A DNA stretch of 64,000 bases from assembly GCA_945952065.1 (NCBI GenBank), contig CAMFGY010000009.1:62001-126000 (forward strand). The letters run 5' to 3'. This document shows positions 58,432 to 64,000 of this stretch, one piece after another; positions within the stretch are counted from its first letter, which is position 1; every line of letters begins with the position of its first letter. The translations under genes and the position numbers were made by a program. The notes below the pieces were generated by a model. It ran no database searches and had not been told where the DNA came from. It worked only from the letters and a program-made list of their open reading frames with translations. Source of the DNA: an uncultured Burkholderiales bacterium. GTDB taxonomy: Bacteria > Pseudomonadota > Gammaproteobacteria > Burkholderiales > Burkholderiaceae_C.

Positions 58432-59616
58432 ATGGACATGTCGAGCGCAAATGCGCAGGTGGCGGCAGCCCTGCCAGGTCTGGAGTCTCAGTGGCTCGCG
58501 GCGCAGGCGCTGATGCAAGTGGGCAAGCTGGAAGCGGCTCATGCGGCCAGCCAAGCGGGTGTGGCGGCAATTCAGGCTTTAGACGCGGGTGCGGACGAAG
58601 CTTTGCTGGATCTTGAGTTCCGCCTGCGCTTGCTGGGTGTCTCGGCCTTGAGTCAATGGGATCAGTTCGACGCGGTCTTGCGCGAGTGCGCCACGATGTT
58701 GGATCGGGTGTCTCTGGATCAGCCCTCGCGCCAGCGTGCCCTGTTGATGAACCAACTGGCCTTTGCGCACACCCAATTTGGCATGCCCGAGCAGGCTTTG
58801 CGTGCCGCTCAAGTGGCCTTGCAAGACAGTCTTTGGTTGAAGGACCGTTTGTTGACGGCCCAATCCCTTGAACGCTTGGCCATGACCTACGGCTTCATGA
58901 AAGACGCGGCCAATGCCGAGCGCTTGATGAGCGAAGCGCTGGGTTTCATGGACCAGCACAGCCCTGTGCATGAACGACTGCGGCGCTTTTCCAATGCGGC
59001 CCATCTGAGCTGCAATTTGCACGATATGTACCAAGAGGCGGGGCAGGGTGCCGAGGCTTTGGCTGCGCTGCGCAAGGTGGAAAGCTTTGTCAATGAGGCT
59101 GACGGTTTGGTGCCCGCGATGTCGGGGGACTATATGGCCCATATGTGGCGGGCCAATCTGGCGCGCTGGCATCGACGCTGTGGACGTTTGCAGTTAGCTC
59201 GCGGCATTTTCCAGGCGGCTTTGGACCAAGCCGAAGCCGCCGCCTGGCATGCGGTGCGGCGCCCGGCCTTGCTGGAACTGGGCTTGATGGCGGAAGGCGA
59301 AGGCGACGCGCCTGCCGCACTGGCCTTGTTGCTGCGGGTGTTTGAGCCCGGCGATATTCGGGTCCGCGATGTGGTGGCCATGCCCACCTACCAAGCGCTG
59401 CAACGTTTGTATGCCTTGTCCGGGCAAGACGAACTGGCCCGGGTTGCGGCGCAGGGCCGGGCCGCTCGTCAAGCGCGCCGCGAGCAGGCCACGCGTGCGG
59501 CGCAAACGGAGCTGCCTCGCCTCAGTGCCCGTATTGCGCAAGCGCTGGCCGAGGCGGACCGAGCTCGGCTGGACGAGGTGATTCAAAGCCTTCGTGAGCA
59601 AAAAGCTCAGCGCTAG
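58432..59616 (+). CDS. Helical-repeat (TPR-like) protein of unknown function
   Basis: A 394-residue, mainly helical, Ala/Leu/Arg-rich protein. The frame opens at 58387, before which there is the binding-protein stop, but ATG 58432 is preceded by AGGGCGAG and looks like the start. Several TPR-like pairs are visible (LAFAHTQFGMPEQALRAAQV; ERLAMTYGFMKDAANAERLM). The end is a charged helix with LPRLSARIAQALAEADRARL. It looks like the N-terminal repeat region of some diguanylate cyclases and hybrid kinases, such as the one at 51942, but with no output domain. Cytoplasmic by absence of a signal. Function unknown; partner-binding is the natural guess. Confidence 0.75.
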   Translation: MDMSSANAQVAAALPGLESQWLAAQALMQVGKLEAAHAASQAGVAAIQALDAGADEALLDLEFRLRLLGVSALSQWDQFDAVLRECATMLDRVSLDQPSRQRALLMNQLAFAHTQFGMPEQALRAAQVALQDSLWLKDRLLTAQSLERLAMTYGFMKDAANAERLMSEALGFMDQHSPVHERLRRFSNAAHLSCNLHDMYQEAGQGAEALAALRKVESFVNEADGLVPAMSGDYMAHMWRANLARWHRRCGRLQLARGIFQAALDQAEAAAWHAVRRPALLELGLMAEGEGDAPAALALLLRVFEPGDIRVRDVVAMPTYQALQRLYALSGQDELARVAAQGRAARQARREQATRAAQTELPRLSARIAQALAEADRARLDEVIQSLREQKAQR

Positions 59617-59660
59617 AAAGGCGCTGCTGCTGAGTCGGGCTGGATGCTGTGAGGCTTTGT

Positions 59661-59679
59661 CTCGCGCAAGAGCCGCGAG
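59661..59679. terminator. Inverted repeat between convergent genes
   Basis: CTCGCG (59661-59666) and CGCGAG (59674-59679) with a seven-base loop, extended by GAGGC upstream and GCCTC overlapping the second arm as a competing pairing. Situated between the TPR-like gene and the convergent ornithine-cyclodeaminase gene, it could be a bidirectional terminator. There is no T-run, so confidence is low. Confidence 0.35.
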
Positions 59680-59701
59680 CCTCAGAGCCCAAGCCTAGCG
59701 C

Positions 59702-60760
59702 TCAAGCAGCCAGACGGCTCGCAGCGCGCAACTGGTTTTGGGCCGGGCTGCCGAGCTGACCGAACAAGTCTTTGGGGTCGGCCATCGAAGGAATCAGGGC
59801 CACGTCTTGCCCCAGGCCCAGTTCGCGGGCGCAGTCGCGCAGCAGGCGCAGGGCGGAGAAGTCTTCCAGCGCAAAGCCCACGGAGTCGAAGAAGGTGATG
59901 TCTGCGTCGGATTCGCGGCCCTTGCGGATGCCTTTGAGCACTTGCCAGAACTCGGTGACTGCAAAGTCGGCGGGCATTTGCTGCACATCGCCCTCGATGC
60001 GCGACTGCGGCTCAAATTCCACAAACACTTTGGATGCTTCCAGCACGCCGCGGTGCATCTCGGTTTTGCCGGGGCAGTCGCCGCCAACGCCGTTGATGTG
60101 CATGCCGGGCTCAATCATCTCGGGCGTGATGATGGTGGCATTGGTTTTGTCGGCGGTCACGGTGGTGACGATGTCGGCACCGCGCACCGCCTCAGCCGTG
60201 CTTTGGCATGGGATCAACTTCAGGCCCGCAATGCCGGCCAGATTGCGCTGCAGCTTGGCCGTGGCGGCGGGCTCGATGTCAAAGAGGCGAATCTCGTCAA
60301 TGCCCAGCAGGTAGTGGAAGGCCAGGGCCTGGAATTCGCTTTGCGCGCCATTGCCGATCAAGGCCATGCTGCGGGCGTTTTTGCGCGCCAGCGCCTTGGC
60401 GGCCATCACCGAGGTGGCGGCGGTGCGGATGGCGGTGGTCAGCGTCAATTCGCTGAGCAGTTCCGGCCGCCCGGTGGCGACCTCGGCCAGCAGGCCCACG
60501 GCCATCACCGTGGGCAGGCCCGACTTGGTGTTCTTGGGGTGGCCGTTGACGTATTTGAAGCTGTAGAGCTCGCCGTCGGCGATGGGCATCAACTCGATCA
60601 CGCCGTCCTGCGAATGGCTGGCCACACGGGCACATTTGTCGAATTCGGCCCAGCGCAGATAGTCGGCTTCCAAATAGCCCACCATGCGCTTGAACACTTC
60701 GGGCAGGCCCAGGGTTTGGGTGATGTGAGCGACGTCTTGGGTGGTCAGCAGCGTGGTCAT
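59702..60760 (-). CDS. Ornithine cyclodeaminase
   Basis: A 352-residue enzyme of the ornithine cyclodeaminase/mu-crystallin family, which converts L-ornithine to L-proline and ammonia using bound NAD. Substrate- and NAD-binding segments are visible: a Gly-rich Rossmann loop LIGNGAQSEFQALAF, the substrate part VNGHPKNTKSGLPTVMAVGL, and GADIVTTVTADKTNATIITP. The later MHINGVGGDCPGKTEMHRGV matches ornithine cyclodeaminases of length about 350. It is divergent from an Lrp/AsnC gene and is probably its target. Confidence 0.93.
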   Translation of the reverse strand: MTTLLTTQDVAHITQTLGLPEVFKRMVGYLEADYLRWAEFDKCARVASHSQDGVIELMPIADGELYSFKYVNGHPKNTKSGLPTVMAVGLLAEVATGRPELLSELTLTTAIRTAATSVMAAKALARKNARSMALIGNGAQSEFQALAFHYLLGIDEIRLFDIEPAATAKLQRNLAGIAGLKLIPCQSTAEAVRGADIVTTVTADKTNATIITPEMIEPGMHINGVGGDCPGKTEMHRGVLEASKVFVEFEPQSRIEGDVQQMPADFAVTEFWQVLKGIRKGRESDADITFFDSVGFALEDFSALRLLRDCARELGLGQDVALIPSMADPKDLFGQLGSPAQNQLRAASRLAA

Positions 60761-60849
60761 GAAAGTCTCCGTAGTTCTCGTTGGGAGAGATTCTTGCCAA
60801 GCCGGCTGTTAGCGAGAAGAGCAAAAACTGATCAATAAGTGATAGAAAC

Positions 60850-60885
60850 TTGCCATTTCGTCAGGGGCAATTGCCAATATGGCAA
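60850..60885. promoter_or_regulatory. Clustered TTGCCA half-sites, probable Lrp/AsnC operator
   Basis: TTGCCA (60850-60855), then a GGCAA (60866-60870), and the perfect inverted repeat TTGCCA-ATA-TGGCAA at 60871-60885, in the 207-base divergent gap between the ornithine cyclodeaminase gene and the Lrp/AsnC gene. Arrangement and place suggest binding of the regulator. Confidence 0.6.
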
Positions 60886-60967
60886 AATTTGCTCGAGCTT
60901 GGGCGCCTCTCGCCCCGCTGTTTGCAGATATGGCTTTGGGTCAAGGCCCATTCAAGAACGGACGCGC

Positions 60968-61393
60968 ATGGACAGTCTGGACCAACAATTGCTCGCGCTT
61001 TTGCGCCTGGATGCCCGCGCCAGCGTGGCCACCTTGGCCAACAAGCTGAAGGTTTCTCGTGGCACGGTCAGCAACCGCATCACCAAGCTGGAAGACAGCG
61101 GGGTGATCGTGGGCTACACCGTCAAGCTGCGGCCCGACGTCACGCCCAATGAAATCACCGCCTGGACCAGCATTGCGGTGGAGGGCAACAAGACCCGCGA
61201 GGTGATCAGCATCTTGCTGGGCGAACCCGGCGTCTGCGGGCTGTTTGACACCAATGGGCGCTGGGATCTGCTGGCCGAGCTGCGTGCCGCCAGTTTGGGC
61301 GAGTTGGCCGAGGTGCTGGAGCGGGTGCGCCTGATCAAAGGCATTGGCGCCACCGAAACCAGCATCCATTTGCAGAGCTACAAGCTGTCTTGA
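60968..61393 (+). CDS. Lrp/AsnC-family transcriptional regulator
   Basis: A 141-residue regulator. The frame opens at 60839, but ATG 60968 begins MDSLDQQLLALLRLDARASV, the normal start. A helix-turn-helix (ATLANKLKVSRGTVSNRITK and LEDSGVIVGYTVKL) is followed by a RAM-type ligand domain with VEGNKTREVISILLGEPGV. These proteins often respond to amino acids and control amino-acid catabolism; the divergent ornithine cyclodeaminase supports ornithine, arginine or proline as the signal. That is inference. Confidence 0.92.
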   Translation: MDSLDQQLLALLRLDARASVATLANKLKVSRGTVSNRITKLEDSGVIVGYTVKLRPDVTPNEITAWTSIAVEGNKTREVISILLGEPGVCGLFDTNGRWDLLAELRAASLGELAEVLERVRLIKGIGATETSIHLQSYKLS

Positions 61394-61424
61394 TCCTTCG
61401 TCCTGCGGCCCTGCGCCGCAGGGC

Positions 61425-63842
61425 TCAGCGGGCCGCGCTGAGGGTGGAGGCGGGGGCGGCATCCATTTGATGCCGTGCCGGGCCAGCCAGCAAGGGCGTC
61501 GCTTGGCCCGCGGCCCATTGCGCATGGCCCGCCCCGTAGTAGGGCGAGAGCGGATGGCCGCTTTGGCCACCAGGCATGCTCAACAAACCCTCGTCTTCCT
61601 GTCCAGGCGACACCACCAAGCGTTGCGATTGCCCGAAGGCCGGATGGGCCACATGGGGCAGGTTGGAGTCGCCACTTTGCGGCAGCGAAGGCATGTCCAA
61701 GAACCAAGACAAAGCCGGGATGGCCTTGGACAGCACATGCTGGATGCGGCTGGCGTTGTGTTGGCCCCAGTGCGCTTGGGCCAAGGGCTTGCGCCCGTTT
61801 TGCGTCAGTTCTTGAACGGCGGCGTCCACTTGCCCCAGCACAAAAGCGTCCCAACTGGCATAAGCCGGGGGCAAGAGATGGGCCGGGCGTTGCGCCAGGG
61901 CCAGGCTGGCGCTGGTTTCGAAATGCGCTTGCCATTTGAAGCGCTGCTTGTCATCGGCTTGTTGGGGCCCCAGTGTGGGCGTGCTCCAGGCCTGCCACAA
62001 AGCGTCAAGGATGCGCAGACGCACCGTGCGGATCAGAAGGTAGCCCGGCTGATCGACATCGGCCCGGCCATTCCATTGCTGCATATGGCGCAGCACCTCG
62101 GCGTGTGCCGGGCTGGCTTGGACGATGGGGCTGAGTTTGTCGCGCCAGCTTTGGATGAAGCGAGCTTCGTCATCGAAGTGCAGGGCCGCGATGCTGTCGC
62201 GGTCATGCAGGGTTTTTTCGCGAAGGCGGTCGCGAATCTGCTGTGCACGCGCGCCCAAACCAAAGCCCCCGTCGCCGATCAAATCGCCCATCGCCCCGCC
62301 CAGCTGCCGGTTGTTGGCCGTCCACAGCTGACCGTCTTGCGGGTTCAGCAAGCGTGGATAGTCCTGGGGGGCGAGCCAGCGCGCGGCGGGCAGATCGGGG
62401 CTTTGGAATCGCGCATAGCTCTGCGTCAAAGTGCGTTGCGCCCAGATGCGACCCGCGATGCTCCAGGCGATCTGGCCCTGCGCATCTGCGACCAGAAAAT
62501 TCTGGTGCGGAATGCCGGACAGGGCGGCCGTCTGCAAAGCCTGCTGAACATTGCGGGCTTGCATCATGCGATCCAGTTCGAGGTTGTAGGCCTCGCCTTG
62601 GTGGGCGATCCAGCGCAGCGCGTAATGCCGGCCCTGGTGCTCTCGCAGCAGCGGCGCGCCGTCGAGCTCTTCAATGCGCAGCACATGCGCCGGTCCGCCC
62701 TTGACCGCGATGCGCTCCTCCCGGCTTTGCAGGCGGCCACTGGCGCGCAGCGCGCTCAAGTCCTGCGGCAGTTGGATCCAGTCGAACCATTGGCCGTAGG
62801 CATTGGTGAAGCCCCAGGCCACATGGCCGTTGCTGCCCACCACCAGGGCGGGCAGACCGGGCAGGGTCAGCCCGGCTGCGCGCAACTGCCTTCGACTCTC
62901 GGGGGACTTCAATTCCAATTGCGCGCGATACCAAATGCTGGGCACCCCCAGGGCCAGATGCATATCGTCAGCCAAGAAGGCGCGACCGGTTTTGCTGCGA
63001 GCGGCCGATACCGCCCAGTTGTTGCTGCCCACCAAACCGGCTTCATCAGGTGTGCGCAGCGCAAGAGGCGGCATCGCCAGCGCAGGCCGGGCTCCCGCTT
63101 GGGGGCGCAAGTCCAAGAGCTCGGCGCTGGGCAGCGTGGGCGCAGGCAGCTGACTGCCGTCCAAGGCTGCGTCCCAGGGCCCGCCTCTTGGGTTCAGCCA
63201 GTCAAACAAGGCATCACCGCTGCGCTCGCGCAAGCGAGCCAACTCGAAGCCGCTCTCAACGCTTTGGCCCTGCAGCATCCAGAACATTTCGCCCGCCACC
63301 AGCAGCGAATCAACGGCCTGCCAAGCTTGTGGCTCGGCCTGCAGCAACAGGTATTGCCAAGGGCGCATGCGCAAGGCTTGCAGCCCCGCATTGACGCCCT
63401 CGGTATAGGCTTGCAGCAAGGCTTGGTCGGCCGCAGGCAGTTGCTGCAAGCGTTCGCTGAGGCGGGCGCGCAGCCGATGGGCACGGCGCTCTTGGTCGCG
63501 CGGCAGGGCTTTGGCGCCGAACAGGGCGGCCAATTCACCGGCTGCCGAGCGGCGCGTCAGGTCCATCTCAAAGAAGCGCTCCTGCGCATGCAAAAAGCCC
63601 AGGCCTCGGGCCAGATCGGGGCGGGTCTGCCCCTGCAGCACGGCGGTGCCCAGCGCATCGCGCTGCAGGCTCAGCGGGGCTTGCAAGCCCGGCAAGGTGA
63701 TGCCGCCATCCAGCTGCGGCAAGCTGGCGCGCAGCAAGAGCCAGACGGTCAAAGCGAGCACCAGCAGCAAAGCCAGCAGGCCCAAAACCAGGCGCTTGAG
63801 CAAGCGCCGCCAGCCAGAAGAAGGCGAGACATGTGCATTCAT
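61425..63842 (-). CDS. Penicillin acylase family protein (Ntn hydrolase)
   Basis: An 805-residue member of the penicillin-acylase/AHL-acylase family. After an N-terminal membrane segment (about 14-37, a Leu-rich stretch) the alpha part begins, and the beta-chain start is GSNNWAVS with Ser273 as the expected N-terminal nucleophile after self-cleavage. LADDMHLALGVPSIWYRAQL follows as usual. These enzymes cleave amide bonds of beta-lactams, acyl-homoserine lactones or peptides; the family cannot be separated by sequence alone. The first helix may be an uncleaved anchor, placing it in the periplasm. It ends 31 bases from the convergent Lrp/AsnC gene. Confidence 0.92.
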   Translation of the reverse strand: MNAHVSPSSGWRRLLKRLVLGLLALLLVLALTVWLLLRASLPQLDGGITLPGLQAPLSLQRDALGTAVLQGQTRPDLARGLGFLHAQERFFEMDLTRRSAAGELAALFGAKALPRDQERRAHRLRARLSERLQQLPAADQALLQAYTEGVNAGLQALRMRPWQYLLLQAEPQAWQAVDSLLVAGEMFWMLQGQSVESGFELARLRERSGDALFDWLNPRGGPWDAALDGSQLPAPTLPSAELLDLRPQAGARPALAMPPLALRTPDEAGLVGSNNWAVSAARSKTGRAFLADDMHLALGVPSIWYRAQLELKSPESRRQLRAAGLTLPGLPALVVGSNGHVAWGFTNAYGQWFDWIQLPQDLSALRASGRLQSREERIAVKGGPAHVLRIEELDGAPLLREHQGRHYALRWIAHQGEAYNLELDRMMQARNVQQALQTAALSGIPHQNFLVADAQGQIAWSIAGRIWAQRTLTQSYARFQSPDLPAARWLAPQDYPRLLNPQDGQLWTANNRQLGGAMGDLIGDGGFGLGARAQQIRDRLREKTLHDRDSIAALHFDDEARFIQSWRDKLSPIVQASPAHAEVLRHMQQWNGRADVDQPGYLLIRTVRLRILDALWQAWSTPTLGPQQADDKQRFKWQAHFETSASLALAQRPAHLLPPAYASWDAFVLGQVDAAVQELTQNGRKPLAQAHWGQHNASRIQHVLSKAIPALSWFLDMPSLPQSGDSNLPHVAHPAFGQSQRLVVSPGQEDEGLLSMPGGQSGHPLSPYYGAGHAQWAAGQATPLLAGPARHQMDAAPASTLSAAR

Positions 63843-63982
63843 GGCGCGGATTGTGGCCGCGGGCGCCCGGGTCGCCGATGGGGGTTTGTACGCCGCGCCG
63901 CCATGGCCGGGCTTGGGCCGGGCTTGGCAGGGGCTTGCCCCGACCCGCGCCGAGTGATGCCGACCTTCCCTAGAATCCCGCC

Positions 63983-64000
63983 ATGCTTTTGACTGACCGA
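63983..64000 (+). CDS. Start of a gene that continues beyond the window
   Basis: ATG 63983 with MLLTDR as its first visible codons, preceded by a TAGAAT -10-like sequence (63971-63976). Too little is present to identify the product. Confidence 0.3.

Noticed and set aside
61344-63992. Plus-strand open frame of 882 codons over the penicillin-acylase gene
   Set aside because: The minus-strand protein has the nucleophile motif GSNNW and family length; the plus-strand reading is an Ala/Arg/Gln-rich shadow.

Overview
The window is high-GC, densely packed DNA from a Gram-negative bacterium. The gene families point to a betaproteobacterium of the order Burkholderiales, probably in the Roseateles/Paucibacter/Inhella/Rubrivivax neighbourhood. 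Supporting signs are PEP-CTERM proteins, an EpsA-like LuxR regulator, a TctC/Bug-family binding protein, a DUF3683-type FAD/Fe-S oxidoreductase and a two-partner-secretion adhesin of about 4,000 residues. The taxonomic placement is inference; there is no rRNA or other marker in the window. No rRNA, tRNA, CRISPR array, insertion sequence or prophage was recognised.

Region 1 (1-7787) is the right end of a type IV pilus/type II secretion-like assembly operon: the C-terminal part of the GspE/PilB ATPase, four inner-membrane platform proteins in PilM-PilN-PilO-PilP order, a lipoprotein secretin and three pseudopilins, one without the usual Glu at +5. Region 2 (7788-12822) has an EpsA-like LuxR regulator and three secreted proteins: two related PEP-CTERM proteins flanking a periplasmic-binding-protein-like protein. 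Region 3 (12823-32911) has a TpsB transporter, a 4,077-residue TpsA-like surface protein with two Pro/Thr-rich stalks, a DUF2341/LamG-ExbB fusion, two ExbD proteins, a TonB-like protein, a putative porin and a periplasmic coiled-coil protein. Two opposite-strand genes follow, a GlcNAc-transferase-like glycosyltransferase and a methyltransferase, which might decorate a surface protein or polysaccharide.

The best candidate for an undescribed system is the combination in 1-32911: pilus/T2SS-like machinery, PEP-CTERM proteins, a giant two-partner-secretion protein and a dedicated proton-motive-force module whose ExbB carries its own periplasmic sensor-like domain. The individual families are known. 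What the combination does is not evident from sequence.

The rest (34570-64000) is mostly ordinary metabolism and regulation. It holds a gamma-glutamyltransferase-like enzyme, two GNAT acetyltransferases, an MFS transporter and a LysR regulator divergent from an NAD(P)-binding protein. A complete ugpBAECQ glycerol-3-phosphate uptake operon follows on the minus strand, then a giant FAD/Fe-S oxidoreductase, a hybrid histidine kinase with helical-repeat N terminus, a TctC-like binding protein, a HIT protein, a PBP-like protein, a TPR-like protein, an ornithine cyclodeaminase divergent from an Lrp/AsnC regulator, and a penicillin-acylase-family hydrolase. A gene of unknown identity begins at the right edge.
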